Assembly (NCBI RefSeq): GCF_013373865.1
Contig: NC_050474.1
Coordinates: 14,881,045-14,945,044, forward strand
From: Monomorium pharaonis
Lineage: Eukaryota > Arthropoda > Insecta > Hymenoptera > Formicidae
Length of the DNA: 64,000 nucleotides
Reading direction: 5' to 3'
This document shows positions 44,933 to 56,588 of this stretch, one piece after another. Position numbers and translations under genes: made by a program. Within the stretch, counting starts at the first letter, position 1. The number at the start of each line of letters is the position of its first letter. The notes beneath the pieces are model-generated. The model saw only the letters and a program-made list of their open reading frames with translations, searched no databases and was not told the DNA's origin.

Positions 44933-45464
44933 TGTTGTATCCTTGGTCTCGGGATACAGTGCGGGACCGCTGCCGATGACTCCTCGGGATCAGGTTTCCG
45001 AGAGATAACGCCGAGAGTTAATAACAAGAGATATTTATTTATTCTTCCTGTACAGTTTTCGTTAGCGAACCCGAAAGATGTGTTACTACGTCTAGTTTGT
45101 AGTTTCGACGAGCGACATATACTCGTCGCTATTATTATTGATTATGAGCCCCCTCGTTCTCTTTCCGTGGTCTTTATATACTCAGCCTTTCGGCTTGTTA
45201 CCAAGGGGTGTCACTCGCGGTCACGGGCCTTTGGCCCGTGCACTAGCTTAGCCAGCAATTGCTAGCTAGGCGCATTCCACCGGAAATCAGGAGATTTTGG
45301 GTGGCAAAATGAGTAACCGGATATGTAGCTCGGTGTGATGTCCGGTGTGAAGGCCGGTGCGATGCCCGGTAGCAAGGCCGGACGGTGTCGTCGCGCGAGG
45401 TGTCACTCGACACCCTTCTCGTTATTACAAGTAAAGTTTGTGTGAGTGTCGCGCACTCACAACA
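44933..45464 (-). mobile_element. Solo LTR, 532 bp, 4-bp duplication
   Basis: TGGC is duplicated at 44929-44932 and 45465-45468. The partner arm near 46030 is the empty site. On the minus strand the ends are TGTTGTGAGTG and GGATACAACA, with TATATAAAGACC at about 45180 and AATAAATAAA at about 45040. Four bases suits a Gypsy-type integrase. Confidence 0.93.
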
Positions 45465-45654
45465 TGGCTTTGGATTATTTTGACTCAATATGTATTATAT
45501 CTATGTTTTATACAGGAAGTGTGTATTTTAAGAGTTAAAAGTAGCATAATTTTTCTAATCTGTAGCCTATAAGATGTAGTATTTTATATTTTATGAAATG
45601 AAAAAAATATTTTGTTTTTAACAACTTTGCTTTGAGGTTACCACATATTCTATA

Positions 45655-45739
45655 ACAGTGCTCAACATTAGTTGCCCTTTTGGAACGGTAGGCGTCGCCT
45701 CTGAAATCTGCTCGAAAAGGGCAACTAACGTTGAGCACT
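45655..45739. mobile_element. 85-bp hairpin MITE, 8-bp duplication
   Basis: ACAGTGCTCAACATTAGTTG is mirrored by CAACTAACGTTGAGCACT. ATTCTATA at 45647-45654 and 45740-45747. hAT-like. Confidence 0.9.
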
Positions 45740-46290
45740 ATTCTATAAAATTACGGATTTGTGATTGATTTTATTATTAAGATACTTATGAAAAGGGGTA
45801 TTCTAATGATAAAAACAATGGTGGTCATATTGATACAAGTAATAAGTATACCATATACGTAACCTCAAAGCAGAGTTGTTAAGAACAAAATATTTTTTCA
45901 TTTTATGAAATATGAAATACATCTTGTAAGCTACAGATTCGAAAAATTATGCTACTTTTAACTCTTAAAATACTTCCTGTATGAGACATAGGTACTGGGT
46001 CAAAATGACCCAAAGTCACTTTTAATGGTTACTGCGACGAAAAAATAAATTATTTTAAACTAAAAATTAGGTAAATTTTTTAAACATTTAAGATTAAGGT
46101 TAATCCATTTATTTTAAAATAGATATCAATAAATTTTAATTTTAATTTTAGTTTTATAAATTTCTTTTTAGGTTGTTTTAAGCCAGAGTATATTTTAAGG
46201 GTTAACAACACTGTCTAAAATCAGGACATACCTGAATTGGCCCTTTTCAGCGTTCAATAATGTGCAAATGTTATTTTATATTATTATATA

Positions 46291-46501
46291 AATAATGGCT
46301 TCTTTGTTTTGGCCGAAATTTTGGATCCGCCATTTTGCATTTCCAGATTTGTCACACGGCATTCTAAAGTAAAACAATCAACGAAAATTTTTAGCACTTT
46401 AACATTTATTTATCTCAAGAAATAAAATGTGCAGGAAAGGGACGTTTTTACAAAAAACGCCCCATATGTACACACACATATATATATACGTATATATACA
46501 C

Positions 46502-46541
<40 letters not shown>

Positions 46542-46695
46542 GTATATACAAGGTGTCCCATTTTAATCTATTACACCTTTTAACTTTGCAAGGAGCGATT
46601 GTATAGACAAATGTTTCAGACAACAGTTGTATGGCTTTAAGGGGACATAAGATGGTGACCTTGGCCTTGACCTTGGAAGCAAATTTGAAGGTCAT
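46291..46695. other. Spacer with TA/CA microsatellite
   Basis: 46475-46550 is a TA/CA/TG tract. No gene. Confidence 0.5.
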
Positions 46696-46699
46696 TTAA

Positions 46700-47736
46700 T
46701 CCTTCGAGGTCACACTAAGTGGTTACCACCCATCGTTATTTTTAAAATGCTGTATTTATGAAATTATTAAAAATATGCTAACAAAAAAATTCATAGATAA
46801 ATTTAAATGTTTGGAAAATGTATTCTGATATTATTTAAGCAAAAATCTAAAACCGTTAGTACCTAAAAAAATTTTTTAATTTTCCAACATTAGAAAAAAG
46901 TTTTTACAAAATAAATCATAACTTTTTTAATTTTCAATATTTTTAACCAAAAAATTTAGACTTTTATTGTTCAAGTTTTGTACTTCAAGGGAAAAAATAT
47001 GTCTGACCATTTTTTCAAAAAGAGTATTTTGCATACTGAACATGGAGTATTTTAGTATACTGAAAAACAGGTATTTTTATAGAAAAGTCATATTACGATA
47101 CTATTTATTTGAGCGTCACTTTTTTGTATGTCACGCAAAACCCTTTTTTCTTCGCAAAATAGATTGCGGTCTACCGCGTGCACGCAATGTTAGAATGCGT
47201 TAATCTAACGTTACATTTTCAAGATCACTGTCCACAGATTGTTCTGAATCGCTTGAATATGATTCTTTGAACATGATTTTCCTCGACATCCGAATTAACA
47301 TCGTTGAAATCATTACGTCCATCATTTTGTAAAATATCTTACATCGGTTGTTGCCTTAAATTATAGGTTATTAGGCTGCATGTTTTCGAAGAATAAATTA
47401 ACATAAAGATTTTTAAAAAATTTTAGGCATAAGAATCTGTATTATATCATACTTTTACACTTTTTAGACCACAAAAAACACAAAAATTCGAACCACTAAA
47501 AAACAAAAAATTTACACGGAGGTCACACATGGGGTGGCTACCACTCTACCTTGTCTTTAAACGTCTGCCAAAAACAAACCAACGCAACTTTCAGTTATAG
47601 AATAGTACAAGAGCATAGATGAAACTTTGAATTACCATTAAATGGCGTTACTAGTATCATTTTTTCTTAAATCGGAAAAATATAATGTGTTGAATTTAAG
47701 CGATGGGTGGTAACCACCCAGTGTGACCTCGAAGAG
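46700..47736. mobile_element. TTAA-target element, 1037 bp
   Basis: Ends are TCCTTCGAGGTCACACT and AGTGTGACCTCGAAGAG, followed inward by 'gtggttaccacccatcg' and its mirror. TTAA at 46696-46699 and 47737-47740. No transposase found. Confidence 0.9.
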
Positions 47737-47945
47737 TTAAAGGTCAACTTAATTTTTAAAATAAAATCCTCTACTTTTTATTACATATTCTTATAGCTCA
47801 TTTCAAGAGCTTTTCAAAACACTATAATTAAAAGTGTTTCGCTCAATTATTTTTTGAGTTCTAGGGCTTGAAAGTTACAGGACCGCCGGCATTAGCATTA
47901 CCCAAGGTGTATCACGTGGAGATTGCTCGGTCGGATTTACACCTC

Positions 47946-47952
47946 GTGTGTG

Positions 47953-47991
<39 letters not shown>

Positions 47992-47992
47992 T
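47946..47992. repeat. TGCG microsatellite
   Basis: (GTGC)n, bordering the 3' end of the BEL/Pao remnant. Confidence 0.95.
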
Positions 47993-48009
47993 TGTCCAAT
48001 CGTTACGTG

Positions 48010-50820
48010 TCCAAACGGGATACTCTCGTTTTGTTTTTACAAGGCCAGCAAGCACTCAGAGGACCACCGCTTTCAAAATTGTTGACGCATTTTCTTTAAC
48101 ATTTGCCAGCGTGTCAATTTATTGAATTTTTTTTCCGTCAAGTCTAAGTCTGGATAGGAAGTCGTGTTACCTATAAGAAGGTACCCTGAGAACAAAAATT
48201 GTAAATTGTTAGGGTCTTCTGATAAATTTGTTAAAAGTCGAGAATTTAAAATAGCCTCGATCTGGAATACTAATGTGGAAGCCTCTTTGAACGTCATTGC
48301 TGATTCGGCGATTGCCTTGGAAAAGTGATTCTTGAAACATTTTACTATTGCCTCCCACAATCCATCAAAATGTGGGGCACGAGCCGGGATGAAATGCCAT
48401 TTGATCTTTTTCGAAAACGAGTGAGCGATGATATTGCGCTTTAAGTGCTTCGAGGAAAAAAGCTCTTTGCATTTTTCTACTTTGCGATTGGCTCTCTTAA
48501 AGTTGATACCATTATCCGAATACATATTTGCCGGCCTCCCTCTCCGGCTGATAAATCTGTTGAAGGCATTCAGGAACGCATCAGTCGTCATGTCTGACAC
48601 GACTTCTAAGTGCATCGCTTTAACCGCCATGCATACGAAGACCGTCGCGTAAGTCTTGATTCTTTTAGCTTGTCTTCTTTGGCCTTCTTTTATATATATA
48701 GAGCTGCAAAATCGATTCCTGTGCTATTAAATAGTTTTGCTGAAGTTACCCAGCTCACTGGCAGATCTCCTATAATTTGATCCGATGTGCGTAGTTTTGA
48801 CCTGAAACATTTGATGCATTGATAGATTAATTTCTTGACTGTTTCGCGCGCTCTGATTGGCCAATATAATTGTCGAACAGTTGCTAATATGGCTTCCGCT
48901 CCTGCGTGACAGTGCCTTGTATGCTCGCGTAAGATGATTAATTTGGTGAGTTTTGATCGCTGAGACAATACTAATGGATATTTAGTATCGTGCTGCAGGT
49001 CGGCGTGCCTTAATCTTCCACCCACAGATATAAAACCGTCTTGAATCCAACCAAGGATTGAGATGCTTCAAACTGCTGTTTCTTGGTACGAGCCTTTTAG
49101 CTTGTAAGGCACTTTTGACTTCAAAGACAGATCGCTCCATCCAGATTAAACGTCGTTCAGCTTGCTTCAGTTCTTTTAATGTGAAGTCTTGTGATGCTTT
49201 TATTCCATCCCTTTTGCTGCAAATCTAAATAAATCTTATGCACGTTGCTGTAACTCTAATTAATTGTGTGAGCTTCGAAAATCTATGAAATTATTCCTTT
49301 GTATTTTTGCTATCGCTAATGAAATTTGTTTTTTTGATTGCGATGATGCGATATCTTTTGTATACCGGCTTTCTAAATGCTCGTCTATCTGCGCTTGATC
49401 TTTTAACCATATGAGGCCGTCCCACTATAACCGCGTGTCATGCAGCTTCTTCGGGGTACACCTTCGAGAGACCAAATTCGCTGGATTCTCTTTTGTTTTT
49501 ACGTGGTTCCAAGCTTTAGGTGTTGTTAATTCCTGTATTTCCTCCACTCTGTGGGCGACAAATATTGGTAATTTTTTGTTCATAGCTTTAATCCAATGCA
49601 AAATTATTAACGAATCTGTCCAATAGTAAATTTTTTTAATCTTCATTTCTAACGAGGTCTTCACTCTGTTTACTAGTTGAGCTAATAATTGAGCTCCACA
49701 TAATTCCAGTCTTGGAATTGTAACCGTCTTAATTGGCGCGACTTTCGACTGCGCGCATAACAGATGAATTTGTATTGAGCCGTTTTTGTTAAAACTCCGC
49801 ATGTAGACGCACGCTTCGTAGGCTCGTTCGCTGAATCCATGAAGCTGCACTTTTGAATCTAAATTATTTCCTGTCACTTGACGCGGTACGCAGAATTCGC
49901 CCACCTATTGCATATCCTTGATATAGTTTATCCATTTACCGGTTATGTCTTTTGGTAAGACTTCATCTCAGTCCACTTGGAGTTTCCATAATTCTTGTAT
50001 CCACATTTTCGCTGCTGAGATTACGGGTGCTAACAGTTTGAGTGAATCGAAAATTTTTGCAATGCTGAATACCATTGCTCTCTTAGTGCAAGATGTCGGG
50101 ACCTTTATCCTTATTGAATGTCGAAAGACATTTTCTACATGACACCATTTAACACCTAACGTCTTTGCAGTACTCTCCTTGTCAAGATCCAACATAGTTT
50201 TGCCCATCACGTGTTCTGGAACATTTCTTAGGACATTTTTGAAATTAGAGGCCCATTTTCTTAACAGGAATTTCCCGTTTTGAACCAGTGTCGACACTAA
50301 CTATTGAAGCTTCGTTTATCGAGTTTGCACCTGTGATGACCTGAGATTATCCAAATAAAAGTCTCGTCGCATAATCATAGCACTTTTGGGAAATTGAGCT
50401 TTTAAATCCGCTATTGATTATCGTCTTTGTAGCCAGAAATGAAGCCGGAGCTGTCCCGTATATTAAACGTCACTAACTTGTAAGTTTTCACCTCTTTGGA
50501 GCGGTTGTCCCTCCAGACTATGCGCTGCAGTGCTGTCGGCTACGAATATTTGCTTATACATCTTGGCAATGTCAGTTGTTATTATGTATTTAAATCTTCT
50601 GAATCTTAATAGGATCGAGAACAGATCTTGCAATACAGGGTTAATCATCAGGGCGTCGTTCAGCGACTCCCTTTGAACCCTTGGCGGAAGTATCAAACAT
50701 CACTCTTAATTTGATGGTGATGCTTTCCTTTTTTACGATACAATGGTGCGGTAAATAATATTAAGGTTGAACGTTTTATGTCGAACTATCTTCTTCAATT
50801 TGTTTTAATCCTTTGCTCCA
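48010..50820 (-). pseudogene. BEL/Pao pol, 3' part: RT, RNase H, integrase
   Basis: Minus strand, downward: RT (50696-50463, FKYIITTDIAKMYKQIFVAD). The RT active site then reads FYLDN, where YVDD is usual, followed by a shift (about 50370-50330). RT thumb (50297-49968) and RNase H (49904-49425, KTVTIPRLELCGAQLLAQLV, YYWTDSLIILHWI) come next. The integrase zinc region (49025-48690, HCHAGAEAILATVRQLYWPI) follows, then the core (48630-48073). The integrase keeps GIDFAALYI, YSDNGINF and HFDGLWEA, so the three acidic residues are present. Stops and shifts separate all parts. A TGA replaces the Trp after MRQQF near 48076. It continues at 55828 beyond a Gypsy insertion. Confidence 0.92.
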
Positions 50821-50823
50821 ATG

Positions 50824-50999
50824 TGTAGGGCGTGTTGTAATAATCGTAGTGTTTTAGAAAAATCGTTTTTATTCGTTCGGTTCAGGTTACAGTCTGACGC
50901 CCCTCCGTCCCGTCGCCGATAGCGCTCGCAATCCGTTCTCCGCGCCATCTCTCTGTTGTCGCGTATGTTAACAAAAGGACTACTAAGCTGCGCGCTACA
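50824..50999 (-). repeat. Gypsy 3' LTR (176 bp)
   Basis: About 90% identical to the 5' LTR by eye, so insertion is not very recent. Confidence 0.93.
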
Positions 51000-51446
51000 T
51001 TTTGGCCATTCTGATAAGGGTTTGTTCCCTCAAACAAGAGTAGGTTTTATAAGTTTTTTTTTACTGGATGGGCGGCCGGTGGTTAGAAATATGATTATGT
51101 TAAGACGCACGAGATTACAATGTCGTATGCATTGTTTCGGAGTTGAGTTAAAATGGATACAAATCAAATAAATCAGGAGTTACCGAATGATCATAAATAA
51201 ATGAAATTAAATTGTGCGGGTTATACTTTTGGATTAACATATGTATATTGTATAATGCGGTTATTGTGGCGTAAGGCAAGGCCTCTGGGCAATTGAAGCG
51301 CTGGAGTGCATCCAGGGACGTATATTAGTAACGTCCCAGACACCAGAATACGGACATTGCGTGTTTTGGAAACTTGGAGGGTCTGACACTACATATCTTG
51401 TTTTTCAATATCTTTGAAATTTTGTAAGGACCGCGGAACTGTGGAA
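51000..51446 (-). other. Gypsy 3' non-coding region / integrase tail
   Basis: Between the integrase frame and the 3' LTR. The sequence next to the LTR (AGAATGGCCAAAA) is in the polypurine-tract position, though only partly purine. Confidence 0.5.
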
Positions 51447-54415
51447 TCATTTTTTGACTGACACCGGTGTGCTGTCAAAATTTTTAACCATGACCAGGTC
51501 GCCTCTGGCGTACTGCCTAGGTGACTTGCGTTGGTTATCATAATCTTTTTTTTGACGTTGCTGGGCTTGACAAATGTTTTGGACAGTTTGTTCGCGAATA
51601 GTAGAAAGATTTCTGTCGGGCACGTCGTTGAGTGTTCTTAATATATCTCGTAGACGATTGGTGTGAGGACCACGCTGGCTCATGCCGAAGATTATCTGGC
51701 ACGAACTCATTCCGGTAGACCGGTTAACGGTATTATTAATCGAATACTCGATTTTGGGGAGGACTTTGTACCACTGTCGGCCGTCCTTGTTACTCGTTAG
51801 TTTGGCTATACAAGGAGCGATAATTTTATTTATACGCTCGGCTTGACCGTTTGCCTGATTGTCGGCTACAGGGGGTGATCCCACCACGATTTTGATGTGT
51901 TGAATGTTTTGTTCTTTCAAGAAGTCTCGGAATTGTTGTGAGGTAAACGCACTGCTTTGGTCGGAAATTATTATTTTGGGCTTATTATAACTCTGAAAAA
52001 ACTGTCGTAGGCAACAAATGGTTTCCTTTGAATTGGTGGTTTTGGTGGTGAATAGTCGGACAAACTTAGAAAACGAATCGATGACTAATGAAACGTATTC
52101 TTTCAACAGTACTTGTTTGTCTACCGGCCCGAAATGATCGATATGGATCGTTTCAAATGGGATGTTTTTTTTCGGAACCGGGTACAGATAGCCCTCTTTC
52201 TTGCCGCTGGTCGGGAAAAACGATATGCATTTTAAGCAGCAGCGCACGTTCCTTACACTTCTCGCGGATTCGCGGGAACCAATAAGTATGTCGAATGGAG
52301 TCTATCATTTTACCAGAACCTACATGACCCGTCTCGTTGTGATAACGGAATAGTACGTACTTTTCCATTTGTTCGGGTACAAAGAATAAAAGTTTTTCGC
52401 TGTTTTTTTGTAAACCAGACTATTTCGTAATTCGTATTGCGGATTCTTTGTTGATTCCAGATTTGATGCGATTTTTTTGATTACTGGATCTCTTTCTTGT
52501 AAGACAATTAGGTTCCACTCGAATGGGTTATCCTCAATTACTAAGATTCCGAAGTTTCTACTTAGAGCATCGACGTGGTTCATCTTGTAGCCTGGTCCTA
52601 AAATCGAAATGTTGCAACTCCAGACTTTATCTCGCTATACGGGCATTGATATTACACTTCTCCAGTGTCTGAGTGACGGCGCTACAATCACAAACGATGA
52701 CAAATGTATGTCTTGCAAATAAATACGAAATTTGGGTACAGCGTACAGCGTATACGATATAGCTAAGGTTTCTAATTTGAAACTGTGGTATCGGGTCTCG
52801 TTCTCAGTAATACGCCGACTAAAGTAAAATACGGGGTGCATTTTAGCGTTATTTTGTTTTTGCATTAGGGCAGCCCCGAACCCATGAACGCTGGCATTGC
52901 AATGTAATTCAGTGTTTTTTTGGATTAAACACGGCTAAAACGGGTGCTTCTATTAGTTTGTTTTTAAGTGTCGTAAATGCATTCTTTTCACGAGTTCCGA
53001 ATTCAAAATTAACATCTTTCCGTAGGTGATACAATGGACGAGCCGTAATGAAGAAGTCCTTAATAAATTTCCAGAAATATGAAACTAATCCTACAAAGGA
53101 CTGCACCTCCTTAGTTGTTTTGGGCTCGGGGAAATTTTGTACTGCCGTGATGCTTCTATCTGTAGGTTGTATTTCCTTCTCGGACACTCGATACCTTAAG
53201 TATTCTACTTTGGTATGTAGAAATGCGCATTTTTTCAGTTTCAGTTCGAGCTTGTTTTCTACCAGGGTTGAGAAAACTTTTCTTAGTACGTTAAGGTGAG
53301 ACTCTATCGTTTCTGTTGCGACTAAGATGTCAACCATATAAACAACTACTGCATCTGTTTTAATTAATTTACTCATGTCCTCATTGAGAAATTGTTGAAA
53401 CAACTGAGGACCGATCTTTAAGCCAAAGGGCATTCGTAAATACTCGAACTGACCCAGTGGAGTTACAAATGACGTATACTTTACCGATTCAGGCGCCATT
53501 GCGATATGATAGAAGCCGTCCTTAAGGTCTAGTGAACTATAGAACCGCTTTCCTCGTAACTTGTTAAGTTGATCCTCTATGAGGGGGAGAGGATAATTAT
53601 CGCGTACCAAGATTCTGTTTAATGACCGATAGTCGATGCATATCCTAATGTCACCGGTTTTCTTTCGTGTCAGTACTACTGGAGAAGCGTATTCCGACGT
53701 GCTTTTTTAACTAATTCTTCTTTCTAGCAGATCAGTCAGTATATGTTCGACATTTCTTTTTCTGCAAAATCTAATTTTCTTGGTCGGAACTGTATTGGTT
53801 TGTCATTTTTTACGATCAAGGTGGCTTCCATCTGTACCCTAGGGAAATCAGGGTGACTTGGTTTTACATAGTAATCATTGAAAATGGCTTCGAACAATTC
53901 ACGAATGCCTAGCGGCATTTCCGGATTTATATTGACATTACCGTTTTGTATCACGCTAATATGAATTATCTCGCTGATCGTTTTGTCGAATTCTGGGCTT
54001 TTAGTTAAGAGGTAATTAAACAATTTTAACGCATTCCTACCTATTAATAGCGGAACTGACGTCGTGCTATCTGGCACCACACCGAAAGTTATTGACCTAT
54101 GATCACTGTCCATTCCAACCTTAATTGTAACCGTGCTTTTTACCTGAAGCTTTGAGCTATTGATACCGCGATATTGGCTCCACTTTTTCCCTTGAGTTTG
54201 CACCTTGGTCCCCCGCCGATCACGCTTTCTTTGATGAGCGTCACTGGGCACCCGGTGTTGACCCTGGCTACGCATGAGAATGGCTCGCTTCCCCGGATCT
54301 GTAATTTTATGTTTCTCTGGAACTCGTGCCGGGGCTTCTCTTGTGTGTCCACCAGGTGAACTTTGTTCTCTTCCTCTGAACGATCATCGCCATCGCATTC
54401 ATCGTACGCTTCCAT
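51447..54415 (-). pseudogene. Gypsy pol: protease, RT, RNase H, integrase (inactive)
   Basis: Order on the minus strand: protease (54415-53990), RT (53760-52910), RNase H (52865-52590), integrase zinc finger (52368-52230, YHNETGHVGSGKMID and KCISFFPTSGKK) and core (52180-51447). The protease site reads VNTGCPVTLI where D-T/S-G is needed. The RT site reads YMVDILVAT where YMDD is expected. Integrase keeps IHIDHFGPV, IISDQSSAFTS and NGQAERINK. Frameshifts and stops occur near 53710, 52890, 52600 and 52300. Thus at least two enzymes carry a changed catalytic residue besides the breaks. Confidence 0.93.
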
Positions 54416-54479
54416 TGTCGGCCTCGTCGACCAGGTTGATTTACTCTTGGGCTTTTTCCTCGTTGGGTCTAGTCTTTTT

Positions 54480-55535
54480 AGGAACGTTCGGCTTCTTTAC
54501 TTGCACCTTTTTAGCAGGACAGTCTTTTGCATAGTGCCTCTCTTTGTCGCATTGATAGCATCTTACAGCTCTCTTGATTTGCAGCTTGGGGCTGTTTTTT
54601 GAGTTTGCTTTCTGGAAAAACTTCGCCTTTAGTGCCTGAGTGTTTTCAGCGACCCGTCTGTGAATCCGGTATTGCTAAGCTGATTCTTCTAAAAGCCTTT
54701 GTCAGCTGTGTTACCGTGACGAAAGAATACATTTTTGCCCGATTTCTTAAGGACACCACCGGTATCTTACCGATAATGCATTCAATTATCTCTTTGTCAT
54801 CTACAGGGACTTTGTTTCCTAGAATTACCTTATCGTGACAGTAGCTATCGAATGTTTCGTCTTTTTTCCATGTTCGATTTTCAAACAATCGTCTCCTTTT
54901 CAACCGACTCATAGGCTGGTTAAACATGGCGTCTATTCGTTCTAGAAGTCGATCCACATTCATTGATAAATGATCGACCAGAGAGTAATACCAGTCGGCT
55001 GCATTCCCTCGCAGCCTGGAACCCACTAACACCTTGGCTGCGTTTTTATCAAGGTCGTACATATTTCTCAGTAAATTTACCTGGGCCTTTTATCGTTTGA
55101 AGTAGTCGCCACTTTTGTTATATTCGCATAAGAGGTCGCAGACATTTTTGATACTCAACGTTGTGCAAGATACTTTAGACAGCATACTTTCTGGGGACAT
55201 CCTCAACAGTTTGTTTTCCCGGCGCAACAGCTGAAGTTCTTTTCTTATTAGGTTATTTTTAGGTTATTTTTCTTGGCTGTCGGTTTGTTTTCTCGTCGAG
55301 TTAGTCGATCTTCCTCTTCCGGTAATGTATCTTGGCCCTCTAACCTTATCTGGGCGATGCCACTTTCCTGATCGCTCCCTTCTAGGTTATCTTCATTCGG
55401 AACGTCCTGAGCCGCCTCTTGAATCCATGCGCCTGATGGATCAGCCTGTCGCATCCTCGAAATCAATTCCGCTTTACGTCCCGTTAACGGTAATTGATAT
55501 TGTCTTAGAATGTGCTTCAATTGCTGCACGCTCAC
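54480..55535 (-). pseudogene. Gypsy gag with SAP domain and zinc knuckle
   Basis: The start at 55535 gives SVQQLKHILRQYQLPLTGRK, continuing AELISRM: the SAP (helix-extension-helix DNA/RNA-binding) pattern L-x-x-x-L-x-x-x-x-L-P-x-x-G-x-K-x-x-L. After a shift, 55062-54646 is the gag capsid region (NAADWYYSLVDHLSMNVDRL, RLKRRRLFENRTW). CYQCDKERHYAKDC at about 54570-54530 is an intact CX2CX4HX4C knuckle. At least two frameshifts break it. Confidence 0.87.
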
Positions 55536-55650
55536 TGTGTTTGCGTCTATCTCAATACGTTGGCAATTATCTTGTGTACTTCTGTTGATTCTATTTGTCT
55601 CCGCCCTTCAGATCCTGAACAATTAATTTGGTAATCCCACTTTTGAAATT

Positions 55651-55827
55651 TGTAGGGCGTGTTGTAATAATCGTAGTATTCTAGAAAAATCGTCCTTTAT
55701 TCGTTTGGTTTAGGTTACAGTCTGATGCCCCTCCGTCCCGTCGTCGATAACTCTTGCAATCCGTTCTCCGTGCCATCTTTCTGTTGTTACGTATGTTAAC
55801 AAAGGGACTACTAAGCTGCGTGCTACA
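55651..55827 (-). repeat. Gypsy 5' LTR (177 bp)
   Basis: The first base after the LTR on the minus strand starts AATTTCAAAAGTGGGATTACC-like sequence. The primer-binding site is not clear. Confidence 0.93.
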
Positions 55828-56588
55828 AATGCTTTAATTCCTCGTACTCGCGCATAAACTTTCCGTACTTTTTCAATCGCGGTTGTTTCTCAAATCTCTT
55901 CTCCAATCTTTTCAGATTGGATTGCCAGCTTTTGTGATTCTCCTAATCTACTAAGCTGCTCTTTTTTGGTTGGTAAAACCACGATGAATCTTCCTTTTTT
56001 GTGGCGTTTGTAGGTCTGCTTAAACTGCTCTTTGCATATGCGCTCTTCTGGAGTTTGAGTCGTTTGACGCTCATTACTTTCAATTCGCCAGAATCTTGTT
56101 AAATCCGCCTTTAGCTGCTCATTCACTATCAAGCCGCACATTGCGCTCCTCGATTCCTTTCTGGCTATCAGATTACCTGCTACAATCCAACCCAATACAG
56201 TCCTTTGCCATATGGGTTGTGTGTTCGATATTCTCATTCTTTCTTTGCACATGAGATCGAAGAATATTTCTGCGCCCAACAGCAGATCCACTTGTGATGA
56301 TTTGTAAAATTCCGAATCGGCCAACTGTACATTGTCCAGCACTTTTATTTCACTCGCTTCAATTCTATCGTTACGCAATGTTTGAGTGATCCTGTCAATA
56401 ACCAAAAAATCGAGGTTAGCTTTAAAATTATTGATTCTGGACAGTAGTGTTATTTTTACTCTTTTCCGCGTTTGTGTAGTCATTGCTTCCAATTCACAAA
56501 CCGGTATGTGCGAATCAACTTGTTTGAGACCTAGTCTCTTGACGCAATTAGCAGTAATAAAACAAGATTGAGATCTGCTATCCAACAA
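55828..56588 (-). pseudogene. BEL/Pao pol, protease and RT start
   Basis: The frame 56588-55890 begins with the protease site LDSRSQSCFITANCVKRLGL, in which the Gly of D-S-G is Arg. It continues through VDLLLGAEIF and PIWQRTVLGWIVAG to the RT entry FWRIES. A shift near 55900 leads to EKQPRLKKYGKFMREYEELK, ending exactly at the Gypsy insertion. Confidence 0.92.

Larger units (their letters stand above)
44687..46290. repeat. Long inverted-repeat element with two insertions
   Basis: Arms 44687-44928 and 46020-46290 match ('cattattggactctgaaaag' and mirror), as do 45505-45646 and 45855-45990. The left arm is interrupted by a solo LTR and the middle by an 85-bp MITE. No coding. Confidence 0.85.
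50824..55827 (-). mobile_element. Complete Gypsy-type LTR retrotransposon, 5.0 kb
   Basis: Two LTRs (50824-50999, 55651-55827) begin TGTAGC and end CCCTACA on the minus strand. CATT (AATG on +) is duplicated at 50820-50823 and 55828-55831. It lies inside BEL/Pao RT; removing it and one CATT rejoins the frame (EELKHW...). Gag and pol are complete in layout but inactive. Confidence 0.95.
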
